A DNA stretch of 64,000 nt from Albifimbria verrucaria (GCA_020081605.1 JAHREC010000009.1:2356001-2420000), one strand, 5' to 3'; positions 45,201 to 57,855 are shown, numbered from the stretch's first letter. Notes: a model not told the origin generated them from the sequence alone. Numbers and translations: made by a program.

Positions 45201-48200
45201 TGCCAAGGCTCGTCTAGACACATGAGTGACCGACCCTTGGAGGAGTGTGCAGAAGCTGCCCAAGAATATTTACGTCAAAGAGGCAGATCCCGGCTGCATG
45301 GCCGGCACGAGCCTTACCAAGAATGACTACCGAGATGATTTGGAAATAGGAATTCAAAGAAGGACAACGGGCGATTATCATGTGATGGGTTGGTTCTGGG
45401 CTGGGCTCAGTAGACTAACGATAGCGTGACAGACAGCTGGGCCCGTTGAGGCATTAGGATCGCGGTAGCTTAAGCATGGCATCCATAGCAGCAGGGCGAA
45501 CGGTCAGACCGAGATTGAGTTTCTGAGGTATTGTACTGTCCTGGACTGTGAAGCTGTGGCGACGATGGAAAAGTTCCGTGGCTCTTGGGATACATTACAA
45601 GGTACGGGGCCGGCCGACGTACGAGGTCGCGCACGTGTGGCAGCGGGAGCCTCACATTGAACGAGAGCAAAGGACGCTAGGCGTCTGGAGTGGAGCGAGC
45701 CCCGGTGGTCCAAGCTCGACCCTTTTTCTATATCTGGGGCTAAAAAGGCGAGCAAGGCGAGGTTCAGTAGCGTAGGAGAAGCGGCCTGCTCGCGTGAGCT
45801 GCGAGTATGCCATCACGCCTACGCACGGCGGGCTGTGATTGGACGCGGGACTCGATGCCATTCCAGACCCGATATTCTATGGACTGGCCTGGATGGGCGA
45901 GCAGACGGTTCGCCTAGCCGGATCGAGCGCGGGCATGATACAGAACGGTATTGGAACTCGTAGAAGGACGTGCGAACCCTGGCTGTGCACCACGACATGC
46001 AGCGACGGTCCCCGCCGGAAGCCAACGCGTTGGTTCGCACCGATCTGACGGATCCCCATGCCATCATCCATGAGACATTGGTGTGGTCATGGTCATGGTC
46101 ACGGCGATGGCGTGTTGGAAGGAGGGTTCATTGGTGGCGACGGGTGCATGTCCTGTAGGTGTAATTACAACCTTGGCCAACGCTTACAGTGCATACAGGA
46201 CCTACCGTGCCATGTGCTTGCCGCGAGAACGTTACCTTGGCCGTATCGTGTGCGTGCGTACGCATGTAAGTGGATGGCCATCCATTATTACCCCATGTGG
46301 ACAACAATATTGTGTATTGTGGACAGGACAAGGAGTTCGGGCGGCACCACGACAGCGTGGAGAAGGGGCATGAGGAGAAGCATAAAATTTTTATTTCACT
46401 CACATGTTACGCTTAAAAGTTAGTTAGTTAACGTATGTGGAAACTAGCGCTCGTCAAATGGCAACAAAAAGCCCAAGGCAAAGGCAGCGACTAAAACGGC
46501 CAGCTTCGGCCGATGGTGGGTTGGGTGGCCCCGGATGTGGCGCGATGAAAATAGCGGCCCCTCGAGCTAGCAGGGGTGCGGCTGTTGATCATCTCGAGCA
46601 CACCTTGGACGAGATTGATGAGCAGGAAAGAGGAAGATGGGTTTCAGGCGGTAGTGAAACTGGATGGGACGGGTTTACGAGGCGACGATGAGTAAAAGGA
46701 AATCCATAGGCGGGGACCCAAATAGCAGCAGCACGGCCAAGCTAGCAAAGCATAGCCTGAACTGAAGCACCCGGAAGCTCCCGCGGCTCTGCCGTTGGCT
46801 CAGCCGCGGTGACTGCTGGATGGCAAGGCATTGGCTGGCGGCTGGAGATTTGATGCTACGAAGCAACGGCCGGGCATGGCAATGTTACAAGAGGAAAAAA
46901 GAAGGGTCTGCTGCCGGTGGTCAAGCCTACCTACCTACTTTAGCAGCGGGCTCTCGGAAGCCGTTTGTGCTGCAGACGTTGGCTTACAGTTCTGACGGAA
47001 AGGCGGCCGCATCGGGGGCGTGTTTGTGGTTTGCCGTGGTATTGAAACGGGATGGATACCTATGATACAGGAAACCCATCATATTGGGAGGGAGAGAGAG
47101 ATGGAGAGAGGCAGGCTCAGCCTTTCAGCCGCAGCACCACTATGGCACAGTAGCATGTGTCTCTTATCTGCTTTGGAAGACCGAGGGAGCATTTGATTTC
47201 CGTATGCAAGAGTCACGCGCCCGCAAGACGAGGCAAAGCGAAGATGGTGATTGGGCCCCATGCAACAGCATGCAACGGAGCTCTGACTGTGACAAGCTGC
47301 AAGCCAAGAAGGCGACGTCTTCGGTGGAGGACAGTTGGATGACCTGGAGGGGTTCCAGAGCATTGCAGAGAAGCAGGCGCAGGGGCCCCATGCAGGGCAG
47401 TGGGACCCCATGGGTTGCGGTTTTGACCCAGTCGTCGCCTGGGGATCCCCACGTGTGTCGTTGAATGGCAGATAAAGCTTGGACTGCCGCGTCCCAGATC
47501 TGGCGCTAGGCCCCAAGGGAACCTGCTCGGTGACTTGGAAGGGTTGGAGGGCAGAGCAGGACCGAGCCTGGCGGCCAATCACAGCCTCCAATCACCACGT
47601 GGGAAGCGTTCTTCTTCCACCGACCGACCACCTCCAGCCTAGAGCCTACCTACTGTAGCCTGCTGTTGTTCACTTCACTCAACGCACCCTACGCGTTGCT
47701 TCTGCTCGGCTTTGCTTTGCTTTGCTCTGCTTGCTCGCTCGTTCGCGTCAGTCGCCCACACCCATAACGGCGCCGCTCACTCTCCTCCCTCCCATCCGCC
47801 CACTCATCCACCCATCCACCCATTCATCCATCCATCCATCACCATCCCAAGCCAGCAACCTCCCCGACGCCGCACTGCACCACAAGGGGTCCCTGGATGC
47901 CGCTTATCCGCCAAGGGCTTTCGTTCACATCTCTTGTCTCTTCTTGTCCTGTCTTGGCCGAGTCTCGTCCGGCACCCAAGCCTTCTTGGCCATCTCTTCG
48001 CCATGGCGGCTTTCTGTGGAGTTATGTACGCCCAGCCGATTCAATCACTGCGGGTGGCTTTCAGGGTTTCGGTCCCCAATCTGGTAACCATCGTCCACCC
48101 GCCTTGGTATGGATAGCGGAACTTCTGGGAGGCCTCTCCTTTCTCTCGGTTCTTCTCTTCGCTCTGAGGGATCGTCGCTCCAGGCAAACGGTCCATGGTG

Positions 48201-48920
48201 TGTCGTTAACCTTAAACAAGTCGACGCGGTAGCCTGCAGCTTTCCTCCAAAAGACCCTGCCCGGAATCCCACTCAGCACCAAAGGCCCCCGTCCGTCACT
48301 CAGTCAGTATCCATGGACTTTGGGAGGGCACGGGGAATCAATTCAATCCAATCCTCCGTAATCAGCCACCCCGGGTGCTCATTTCTTAGTGGAACCGTCC
48401 TCGCTGGCTGAACAAGCTTAGCTCTAGCTTTCCCATTCACCCATCCACCCATCCACCCTGGCCGCCATCATCATCCACAGTGGAGCCACCCCCGATGCAT
48501 AGCATGATGGACCACCTTCCTGTGGCAAGCCGTATGGATCGGGCATATGCGAGTTAGGATCAGGGATTTTCTTCAGCTACGGTTACGCCTCGAACAACGC
48601 CCTTCGGTCTGGCCTGGCGACCATCCAGGCCAGGGTTGGGTTAGGTGAGCCCGAGCAGGCCGCTGCCCTCTGTCTGCCCTCTGTCGCTTGCTGCACCCTC
48701 AACTCTAAAAGTTTATTTATTCCTTACCTGTATATAAGAAGCATCCCTCTCCCCCTCCTCTCGCTTCCTTTCCCTCCGTGGCTGCTTCATCGACTTGCAC
48801 TCCCAGTCAAGCATCAAACACTCGTTCTCAACCAGTCGCCCACCCGCGGACTGACGAGTAGTCGACTAACCCAACCCCATCCCTCGACAACCACAGACCT
48901 TCGGGCCACAATCTGTCAAC
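42214..48920. other. 6.7 kb without recognisable genes
   Basis: No protein family, tRNA or rRNA is recognised on either strand. 42.2-45 kb is of average composition with scattered short frames. 45-48.9 kb is GC-richer and carries simple repeats: GGTCAT/GGTCAC units near 46085-46105, TTTGC/TCTGC units at 47710-47735, CCAT/CCAC units at 47795-47845 and again at 48438-48460. The last 200 bp before 48921 is a pyrimidine-rich leader. It probably includes a long promoter or 5' UTR for the phosphate symporter. Young or noncoding genes cannot be excluded. Confidence 0.5.
47450..47601. promoter_or_regulatory. two CACGTG boxes upstream of phosphate symporter
   Basis: Perfect CACGTG palindromes at 47450-47455 and 47596-47601, about 1.3-1.5 kb before the ATG of the PHO-4-like gene. 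CACGTG is the core site of NUC-1/Pho4-type bHLH factors that induce phosphate-uptake genes. Other CACGTG occurrences farther upstream (44452, 45632) show that the word is not rare here. Confidence 0.4.
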
Positions 48921-50874
48921 ATGGTGCTGCACGAGTACACCTACGTCTTTGCCATCGGCACATGCTTTGCCCTCCTCGAGGCCTTCAACAACGGTGCCAG
49001 TACGTTCTTGACTCCCACCCCTACAGAAAACCCCAATTGGCTCACCTAACCCTCCCCGCAGACGATGTCGCCAACGCCTGGGCTACCAGTGTCTCCTCCA
49101 GGTCCATCACCTACCGATGGGCCATGGTCCTCTGCTTGATCTTTGAGATGACCGGCGCTCTGGCTGTCGGTGCCCGTACCGCCTCCACCATCAAGAACGG
49201 TATCATTCCTCTCGCTGCCTTCCGCGACGACGCCGGTGTCCAGCTGCTCGCCTTCGCCTGTGCCTCCGCCGGTGCTGCTTCTTGGGTCATGTGGTGCACT
49301 CGTCACTCTGCCCACGTCTCTTCCACCTACTCCCTGATCTCCTCCATCGCTGGTGTCGGTGTCGCTACCGTCGGTGCCAACGGTGTTCAGTGGGGATGGA
49401 ACAAGGGCCAGGGTCTCGGTGCCATCTTCGCCGGTCTGGCTATGGCTCCCGCCATCTCTGGTGGTTTCGCCGCTGTCATCTTCCTGCTCATCAAGTTCGT
49501 TGTCCATCTGCGCTCCAACCCCGTTCCCTGGGCTGTCTGGACCTCTCCTTCTTCTTCCTGATCGCCGGTACCATCTGCACCCTGTCCGTCGTCTACAAGG
49601 GTTCCCCAAGCTTAAGCTTAACGAGAAGCCTGCCTGGTACATCGCTGCCGTCACCATGGGTGTTGGTTGGGGTCTGTTCGTCCTCGCCTGCCTGTTCTTC
49701 GTTCCCTTCGTCCACGCCAAGGTTGTCAAGAAGGACTACACCCTCAAGGCCTGGGAGTTCATCTACGGACCCCTCCTGTTCAAGCGCCCTGCTCCCGCCG
49801 ATGCCGAGACCGCCCGCGTTCCCAACTACGCCGTTGTCCAGCACGGCGATGACGCTGACTCCGTTGCCGGTGTTGAGAGGGCCGAGATTGACGACACCAA
49901 GAAGAGCGCCAACAACTCTGGTGACGAGGAAATCACCCCCGCCGCCGCCCACCCCGACCTCCCCACGGCGAGAAATCTCTCTCTGTTGCCGAGGGTACCC
50001 AGGCCGATTACAAGATTCTGATGGCTCAGGCTCTCGACCGTCACCACGCTACCCTCCGCAAGAAGACTGGTCCCATCGGCTGGGCTATGCGCACCCTCCA
50101 CGAGAACCCCGTCGGTGCTGGTTCCGTCTACGAGAAGCACAACATGATTGCCCACCTCAAGCGTCTTCCTGCCTACGTCATTGTCGCCTTCATGTACGGT
50201 CTCTACTACGACATCCACACCGCTCAGGTCGGTATCCACAACACTCCTGAGGGTCGCCGCATGGACCGTGTCTACCGCCACGCTACCAAGTACCCCAACG
50301 AGGTCGAGTACCTGTACTCTTTCGTCCAGATCATCACTGCCTGCACTGCCTCTTTCGCTCACGGTGCCAACGATGTTGGTAACGCTGTCGGTGTCTGGGC
50401 TGCTATGTACGGTGCCTGGTCCACTGGCAAGCCTGTCAAGAAGAACGCCGATGTCGACACCTGGCAGATTGCTGTCATCGCCCTCACCATTTGCTTCGGT
50501 TTCATCACTTACGGTTACAACATCATGAAGGGTAAGCCCATCTAATATTCCTTTTTCCAAGATCATATCGCTAACAGAACATAGTCATGGGTAACAAGAT
50601 CACCTACCACTCTCCCAGCCGTGGTTCGTCCATGGAGATGGGTGCCGCCATTACCATTCTTCTGTTCTCTCAGTTCAAGCTGCCCGTCTCCACCTCCATG
50701 TGCATTACTGGCGCCACTGTCGGTGTCGGTCTCTGCAACGGTACCCTCAAGGCTGTCAACTGGCAGCGAGTCGGTCTCCTGGTCTTCTCCTGGATCATGA
50801 CCGTCCCCATCGCCGGTCTCATTGGTGGCTGCCTGATGGGCATCTTGCTGAACACCCCTCACTTCTCGTCTTAA
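48921..50874 (+). CDS. pho-4: PHO-4-type sodium/phosphate symporter, three frame breaks
   Basis: PiT-family plasma-membrane phosphate transporter, homologous to Neurospora PHO-4 and yeast Pho89, about 585 aa. Exons 48921-48999, 49062-50531 and 50585-50874; introns 49000-49061 and 50532-50584. Both PiT signatures are present: GANDVANAWATSVSSRSI (split by intron 1) and AHGANDVGNAVGVWAAMY in the C-terminal half. A hydrophilic central loop (HGDDADSVAGVERAEIDDTKK) separates the two membrane halves, and the C-terminus is LNTPHFSS. Single C losses near 49546, 49605 and 49970 each shift the frame by the same step. Upstream there is a pyrimidine-rich leader and CACGTG boxes compatible with phosphate control. 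Confidence 0.93.
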
Positions 50875-52802
50875 ATGGATTCGAGGATTTCTATCGCCTT
50901 ATACCCCTCACTTATATTTCTCTTGTTTACCCTCTTTACGCGCAATAATTAGCGGATGTTGAAGACTGAATCGTTGGAAAGAAAAGCGTCGCATTTGGGG
51001 TTTGTCCCACTATATCTGGCAGTGCCTTGTTTGTAATTTAGACACCCGTCAGTGGAAAGCATTCGTGTAACAAATCCTGAATGGATCTATAGACTCAAAT
51101 TTACCATATCATTTTGGTATATTCTCTCTTTCTATCTATCTACTGCTGTGACATGGTCCGAACAGTCTTCGCTATTGCCTCAGATGAGGTCTACCTGATA
51201 TCCGTTCCGCCTCTGTCATGCCAAAATCTACGGAAACTTATTGTGAGCCCATGTCTGTATTCTGCTTTCAGTCTCGGTCTCGGTCTTGGGTGCCTCGAAT
51301 GCAGGGCGGCCCGTTTGAGACATTCGGGTGATATCGCCGTTGTTTACTCAGCTCTTGTCTTAGTCCCCTATGGGCGGGTAAAGTCGTTTGTGGGGTGGGG
51401 AAGGGTAGCAGGCATCACGATCTACGGCGCATACCTGGTTTCCTCTTGACGTAGGTGTGGAGAAGTTTCAACAACTGTGATATCATTCTCGAGGATCACC
51501 AGTTATTGGCGTGGGGTTGATGCTCAACAATGTTCTCATCGAGAATATTTCGTCAATGATTTCTGAACGGGAAAAAATGAACCTCATTGTCCTCGTGCCA
51601 TCGTGATTACCCGAGGCCAGAGCAAAGTTCACGCCACCGCCTCGTCGTGCGTCTCGGCTGCAAACTACCAATGCGAGTGTGCCAAGCTCTCACGGGGCAT
51701 CGTTAGGCTCCAACTTTCGAGGACAGGGAGTATTTGGCAATAAACCATGCAAGTCGTGGCCATCTAAGAGAATTAGGTATGTAATTCAAGTGACATCATG
51801 ACCGTTTCACGCAAGTGTTGCGATAGGAGCAGATGCTCTAATCAAAGAGCTGCGCTGGGTCACGCACAAACTCAGTCTGGATGACAATGGGCCGCACGTG
51901 TAAACCATTGATGGTCTTTTGTCTCCGCAAGCAAACGAAGGGTCCAACTCCAATGCAAAAGTGTCCATTCCCGGCCGTCGGCGTTAACTTTATGGGCGAA
52001 CTTTACATTGGCTCGTGATAAGCTGGGTCGGCGGTATGCTATTGAGTTCCCAGGCATGGATAGTAATTTCAGCTGCTCTTCTGGTAGCTAAGGCAAAAGT
52101 TCCTTTCTGCAACAATGAGGTAACAACTCTTAGTTCATTGTCGGTGATGCCCACACTGGGCTTCGATACAGTCAGACAGCGCTTTCATCCCTGGTGTTGT
52201 TTCGTCGCATGCATTACTTGCCTGTCCCAGGGGGTGAGCCATGGACCAAAGCAGTTCACGGAATTAACTCCGGGCAGGCTGGACCCTGATATTCATTCCG
52301 CTCCGGGAGACATGTTGTCTATAGCTAACGCCGAGACACCAAACGTTATCTGCACGAAAGCGCGAGGCCCGAAAGGTCAGACAAAGGGTCTTTAGAGGGA
52401 GCTTTTGCAGAAACACTTGACTTTGGTAGGCTCACTCCACTATTCTAGAAGCTTTCGGGCCTTTGTGTAGCTTATCGATATAAGGGTTCACTTGAGATGA
52501 GGAGTAAACTTTGTTTCAAATAGCGACGGATAGGATCTGAAATCATTCCATGTGGCTTACACGACGCTCCAAGGTGATCTCATGATAAGTATAGGGTAGG
52601 TAAGAAAAGTGTGGGTACTTTGTGTATCTTGCTGACTAAGTATTATCGGCGGGACGATTGCCGAACCACCGACGCTGCAGCAATTTTTTTTTACTGGGCC
52701 ATTGATTGCCAGAGCCTATCGCTACTATCGCAACCTTGGTTGATAAAAAATTCAACCACATTTAGAGACGTTGCGTACTGCCAACCTCTATATCCAGCCA
52801 AC
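50875..52802. other. intergenic
   Basis: 1.9 kb between the phosphate symporter and NIP7. A TCTATC-rich patch lies near 51128-51145. No gene recognised on either strand. Confidence 0.5.
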
Positions 52803-53432
52803 ATGCGTCCTCTCACCGAACCGGAGACGCAGGCCGTCTTCAAGAAGCTGGCCGCCTACACCGGCTCGTCTCTGAAGAACCTGATTGCGCCACTCGACGA
52901 CTCCCCAACGCCGACCGCCATGTCTTCCGTCTTTCGCAGTCGCGAGTCTTCTACGTCCGCCTTTCTCTTGCGAATCTCGCTACTTCGATCGCCCGTGACA
53001 AGCTGCTGTCTCTAGGCGTGTGCCTGGGTACGTTTCTCCGAGGAAGGAGTCTTGCTAGAGGAGTTCAGACTGACCATGTATAATTCTGCAGGCCGATTCA
53101 CCAAGACTGGCAAGTTCCGTCTGCACATCACCGCCCTGCCCATCCTCGCCGAGCACGCCCGCCACAAGATCTGGATCCGCCCCAACGGTGTCATGCCGTT
53201 CCTGTACGGCTCCAACGTTGTCAAGGCGCACGTTGGCCGCACTGGCGAGGACTGCCCCGAGCACCAGGGCGTTGTTGTGTGCAGCATGGACGACGTGCCT
53301 CTGGGTTTTGGCATCACGGCGAGAAGCACTGCTGAGGCCCGACGATTGGACCCCACGGGTATCGTGTGCTTCCGCCAGGCGGATTGCGGCGAGTACCTGC
53401 GTGACGAAGACACCCTGTTCTCCACCGGTTAA
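52803..53432 (+). CDS. nip7: 60S ribosome biogenesis protein NIP7, one frame break
   Basis: Nucleolar factor needed for 27S pre-rRNA processing and 60S subunit maturation; carries a C-terminal PUA RNA-binding domain. Starts MRPLTEPETQAVFKKLAAYTG, followed by SSLKNLIAPLDDSP. One C lost near 52906 (DDSPNADRHVF) breaks the frame before SRVFYVRLSLANLATSIARD. Intron 53028-53091 then leads to GRFTKTGKFRLHITALPILA. PUA landmarks IRPNGVMPFLYGSNVVKAHV, DVPLGFGITARSTAEARRLD and FRQADCGEYLRDEDTLF are complete. About 188 aa, the normal length. The start context CAACATG is good. An essential single-copy gene, so the break is almost certainly artefactual. Confidence 0.95.
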
Positions 53433-53863
53433 GCCTGCGATTTGATCAGAAGTGTATGGGATCCCAGTTGCGAAACTGCCGTGTCTTGATGAGGTGGAGC
53501 ACGAAGGACTTTCAGAGTTAAAAGATCGTGGTCTGCAGCGTCAGCCTGCGAGCGTTATTTCGATGTTCCTACCCTCTGTCACTCCTTTGCCAGCCGAGGC
53601 CCGCGCTCGAACTCGATGCCTTGGACATGGAAGTTGGCAAATGGAGAGCGACTGGCGGCCTAATGGCTCCAGCTCTGCAGACTGCAGTTAAATAAAAAGG
53701 ATGCTTGGCGCGGTTGAGTAGTCCTACGGAGTTGAGGAGTCACTGGCCAGCCCAAAAAGGGACTGGCCGCGGGTTTCGGTACGCATTACGAATGGTCTAT
53801 ATTTACGACTCATTATACCAAATTTCTATCCTAATAGTGTTATCTCTGTCTCTGTCTCTGTGA
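53433..53863. other. intergenic between convergent genes
   Basis: About 430 bp between NIP7 and the permease, convergent. A TCTCTG hexamer repeat lies at 53843-53863. No gene. Confidence 0.5.
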
Positions 53864-55685
53864 TTAGTGGTTGTCCGCATCTTCGTGTGTTGCGGTACTC
53901 TCGTCAACCCAACGCTTCTTGATCCAGTAGTATGCAACGCCCAATACCCAAATGGCCACCAAAATGATAGCTTGAACTGGTGCAAACACGGCACCTCTTA
54001 CAACCACGAAACCGCTCACAATAATGAAGATTGCTGGGATGAGGATGATGGGCTTGTATGGTCGATGCAGATCGGGCTCTCTGAATCGTAGAATGACGCC
54101 GCCAAGGACCGCAAGGAAGAAAAAGGAGTATTCGCCCAGGCCGTTAAGTGTAAGAAGCGTGCGGAAGTTGCCAAACAAAATGTAGAATGTCGACAATACG
54201 GCAGTAAGAATGATGGCATTGATTGGGGCGTCAGAGGTGCTCTTGTTCGAATTGCTGGAGGCATCAGCTGTAGGATCCGGCTTCGGCTCGACACCGACGC
54301 GGCCCACAACAGTGAACAGAGGAGGGAACCACTTCTTGTTGGCGGCGGCAACGGTCATGCGACTGGCGACGAAGTCGTTGCCAAGCAATGAGCCGGCTAC
54401 GACGAGGCAAATGAAGATGGCAGCGATGATGCCAAGAGACGGGCCAATAAGTCTCGTGATGGCAGTCTGGAAGGGCTGTGTTAGTTCTGCTTTGAAGAAA
54501 GATGGCTTGATCTATCACTTACCACAGCTACACTGTCAGTGGTGGAGACAACGTTCCAGGGAGAAGGACATAGTAGGCGGCGTTTGCCAATAGGAAACAA
54601 ATGATGACTGTGGGAATGGAGGTGTTAATGGCCAAGGGGAGTTGGCGAGCTGGGTCTGAAAGCTCGGATGAGACGTAGATAGCCTAAGAGGGTTGTCAGT
54701 TGCTGTATTAGGGTCGTGTGATGATATTCAACGTACCTTGTCCCAACCGGAATACGCCCAGAGAGCACCATACAACGCAGCGGAGTAATGACCCAGCATC
54801 TCCCACGCGGTAACCTTAGTCCAATCCGTCTCCGTGCCATCTGGGTTGAGGCTCTTGCGGTACCCGAACCACGACTTGCGGTACCAATCGTGTCCCCCAA
54901 TATCCTTCGAATCCGGATGCGCGAGATGATCGCCGATAACAGCCAAGGCAGCGACGCCAATGGCAACAATGCTGATGAATTTGAGGTAGACAAAGAAGCC
55001 GTTGAGGCGGGTGCTCGCCTTGGTGCTGATGCAGTTGGCAACGCTCATGACAACGAGGACAAGGATGGACAACAGCTTGTGCTCGATCCGGTCCGACTTG
55101 TCTGTCACGCCGGCGACCGAGTAGGCGCTCTCGACGAAGACAATACTGAGAATGGCGAGCGTGGCGGGCATGACGGCAACGATCCATGTCCACGCGGCGA
55201 GGAAGCCCCAGATATCGCCGTAGACACGCTGCAGGAATGGCTGGACACCACCTGATTAAGCACAGCAAGACAGCCTTGAGTCAGCGAATGTTCTTTTAAA
55301 AATACCACACAGAGATAGAACGAAGTCATCGCAATAGTTGACTCACCTTCACCTGGAATTGCCGTTCCGAGCTCAGCAAAGGTGCTGGCTCCTGTCCAGG
55401 CCAGGACACCGCCCACCAGCCATATGACGAGGGCAATGCCTGGAGAGGGCACGTTCGTATCGATAGCACCGGGGAAGTGAAGACACCGCTACCAATAACG
55501 ATGCCTATAACAATCGCAAAGACCTCAGAGGTGCCGAGATTACGCGTGAAGGTCGCCCGCTCAGTCTGGACCGGCGTGGCCACGACGCCTCCGATGGAGA
55601 AGTAGTCCTCGGCTTCATCTCGCGCCTCGCCCGCCAGCAACGGCTGGTTGATGTCGACGCTGGGCCGGGGTTCTTCAGATGGCAT
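53864..55685 (-). CDS. APC-superfamily amino-acid permease (LAT type), two frame breaks
   Basis: Twelve-TM amino-acid transporter of the L-type/methionine-permease branch, about 530 aa. Exons 55347-55685, 54737-55251, 54523-54683 and 53864-54466; introns 55252-55346, 54684-54736 and 54467-54522. The TM1 signature VFAIVIGIVIGSGVFTSPG is the family's unwound substrate-binding helix. WLVGGVLAWTGASTFAELG, WEMLGHYSAALYGALWAYSGWDK and NDFVASRMTVAAANKKWFP also match. One C lost near 55470 (TSPGAIDTN) and one near 54556 (LPWNVVSTTD) break the frame. The N-terminus could begin 17 codons upstream (55736) but MPSEEPRPSV at 55685 looks more usual. Short hydrophilic C-tail (DESTATHEDADNH). The specific substrate cannot be told. 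Confidence 0.9.
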
Positions 55686-56511
55686 CCTCAAAACGTTTGC
55701 TTCACGGGGATAGGAAACAAAGGTCGGAGGGGGCACAGTTGGTATGACGTGACGAAGGGAACGGGGCAGCGGATATGAACGGAATGGGTCGGGTTATCCT
55801 CGGCGATGGCACAATGACTGCAACCTCGTCATTGCACATGGTTTGGACAACCGACGTAATGCTGTTGGCATAAATATTTAATGCTTGAAACAATATGCTA
55901 GAAATCTCCCGGGCCAAACATCAATCAGGGCAAAAAAGAGAAACCATGTGAGGTCTGTACACAAAGACGCCATCGGCCTTGGCTGAACATGTCATTCGCC
56001 CGTCACTCAGATTGCGTCTTTGATGATCAACACTCCAATTCATTTGAAAGCCATGGCCTCAGAAGCAAATTATTAATCGTATCTTACAAAGAAAGAGGAA
56101 TTTCAGTCATCGAATTATCTAGTGAAGAAATCCCTGAATTATCGACTACATGCAGAAGCTTGGGCAACACTATCGGAGCATGGAAACCCATGTCTACCTA
56201 CCTACCTACCTTAGTTAACTTGGAGCCAACTGCTTCACTGCGTATTGTACAAGAGATGAAAAGGACCCATTTGACTCTGATATAAACAAAAAATGTCTCG
56301 AAAAGCGACAAATATGTCCATAAGTGCCTATTGATAAATAGGATACCTTACATCTGAGAAGATATTGAGCTAACCCTTTGAAAATTGTTCACTCTGGACT
56401 TAGATCGATTCTTAAGATCCGGTAATGCTTCAAAACTCAAAGTAGACCCTTTATCCATACGAGCAACCTTTGGAAGCCAGAATAACCCAAACGATTCTAA
56501 CATACTCCTCC
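55686..56511. other. intergenic with CTAC repeat
   Basis: Promoter region of the permease and 3' flank of the regulator. Contains a short CTAC tandem repeat (four units, 56194-56210). No gene. Confidence 0.5.
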
Positions 56512-57855
56512 CTATATACTATTCAATGAAATTCGTTTCAAGGCCATCCTAGTGTTCTGGAAGGCCTTCTTCAAAATCCTCGGCCGCATCATGCCATAAT
56601 CAGAACCACCTTCGTTCTCCCCACCAAGCTCACTCCACAACACCATCTTCTGTCTCAAAGACAACAAGCCCTCCCCGCCCTCACGCCCTCCACTGATCCC
56701 CAAGAGACTTTCCATTTTCTCGATAAGATGGATGACCATGTCTGAAAACATCATCCCTTGTATACACGGATCCACCATCATCACTCCGCCAAATGTAAGT
56801 TCTGGGATTGGTGCGACGGGCTCAAAGGGTATCCGCTCAATGCGGGCTGATAGTTGCTCAGCGTTTAGCTCGTAAAGATCTACTAGCTGCGTAAAAACGT
56901 CGGTGATGGCAAGGGCTATAGGAGATTTTGACGGTTGGGATTTGATGCACGGTTGTGGTAATAGATTGGACAGATCCGAGGTAGCGTGTGTTATCGCTTG
57001 GGCCGACACTGCTGAACTTGGCTCCAAGCGACCCGTGCAAAGCTGTGCAAGAACGCGTACAAAGTCTTGGGAAGCCTTCAGCATTGACCCGAGTAACGTG
57101 AGATTGTCCATAAAAAGCGGGCCTTGCCGGTAGATCATCATGTCCAAGTTCATAATTTCCTTGTGTAGCTCAACTGCTTCTGCGCGGGTGTGGAGGTCGA
57201 GACTGATGCGATGTAACTTGGCCAGACTGTCTGAGTAGGTTGTGTCCTGTAACTCTGAAGGACTCTCGGAAAGATTTGTAGCCGACGGTGTCGCCATTGG
57301 TGTATTGCATGAGACATGAGCAGAGGTGGACAGATTGATTTTGGGACTTGCAGAGAAGGAAGCCAGGTTAAGTTCCCAGGAAGTATCCCAGGGTAAAGAA
57401 GGTGTTGTATCGGAGAAGAAGTCGTTTCGTGTGTCTTCTAGAGAGTCAACATAATCGAGGCTGTCGATGCTTGAGGGCTTGGGAGAAAGGAAAGCCGCCT
57501 GGCTGTGATCGTATGGTGGAGTGAGCGACAGAGAAGATATCACATCATCCACACCCGCATGCTTTTCGGTCCCTTGCACTTTTCTACTTGTGGATTCTCT
57601 GCGACTATTGCCATGTGCAACATGCTTAGCAGTCCCTCGCCGCGGCCTGCCAACCCTTTTCTGTTGACCATCAACGCATTCAATCTTTTGCAGTGTGCAC
57701 CGCGCACACTTTGAGTCAGTTGGTTGGATTCGTTGGCATCTCGCCTTTGTTTTTCTACAGCCTTCGCACGAAATGCGCCGCTGTGAGTGGTGAACAGACA
57801 GTCCCATTCTGTTTTGCCGTTTGGTTGTCAAAAGAGTAATGATGCAAGGAGACAT
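56512..57855 (-). CDS. Zn2Cys6 transcription factor (AflR-like layout), intact
   Basis: Uninterrupted 447-residue frame; MGLSVHHSQRR at 57807 is an equally plausible start and would place the zinc cluster close to the N-terminus as usual. The binuclear cluster is CEGCRKTKARC, nine residues, CARCTLQKIEC (C-x2-C-x6-C-x9-C-x2-C-x6-C), followed by a basic linker KRVGRPRRGTAKH with an AT-hook-like GRPRRG. The middle is Ser/Thr/Pro-rich (residues 100-200). The C-terminal half has helices with LDMMIYRQGPLF and VMMVDPCIQGMMFSDMVI, resembling the AflR-type C-terminal domain. It is divergently oriented to the PDR ABC transporter (580 bp between ATGs), the usual arrangement of a pathway or efflux regulator. 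No intron. Its target is inferred only from position. Confidence 0.88.
   Translation of the reverse strand: MSPCIITLLTTKRQNRMGLSVHHSQRRISCEGCRKTKARCQRIQPTDSKCARCTLQKIECVDGQQKRVGRPRRGTAKHVAHGNSRRESTSRKVQGTEKHAGVDDVISSLSLTPPYDHSQAAFLSPKPSSIDSLDYVDSLEDTRNDFFSDTTPSLPWDTSWELNLASFSASPKINLSTSAHVSCNTPMATPSATNLSESPSELQDTTYSDSLAKLHRISLDLHTRAEAVELHKEIMNLDMMIYRQGPLFMDNLTLLGSMLKASQDFVRVLAQLCTGRLEPSSAVSAQAITHATSDLSNLLPQPCIKSQPSKSPIALAITDVFTQLVDLYELNAEQLSARIERIPFEPVAPIPELTFGGVMMVDPCIQGMMFSDMVIHLIEKMESLLGISGGREGGEGLLSLRQKMVLWSELGGENEGGSDYGMMRPRILKKAFQNTRMALKRISLNSI

Noticed and set aside
45470..46423. Overlapping GC-rich open frames on both strands
   Set aside because: They overlap in several frames at once with low-complexity translations, which is typical of noncoding GC-rich DNA.
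47710..47850. CCAT/CCAC and TTTGC tracts as a possible CRISPR or telomere-like array
   Set aside because: They are simple imperfect microsatellites without spacers, and they do not match TTAGGG telomere repeats.
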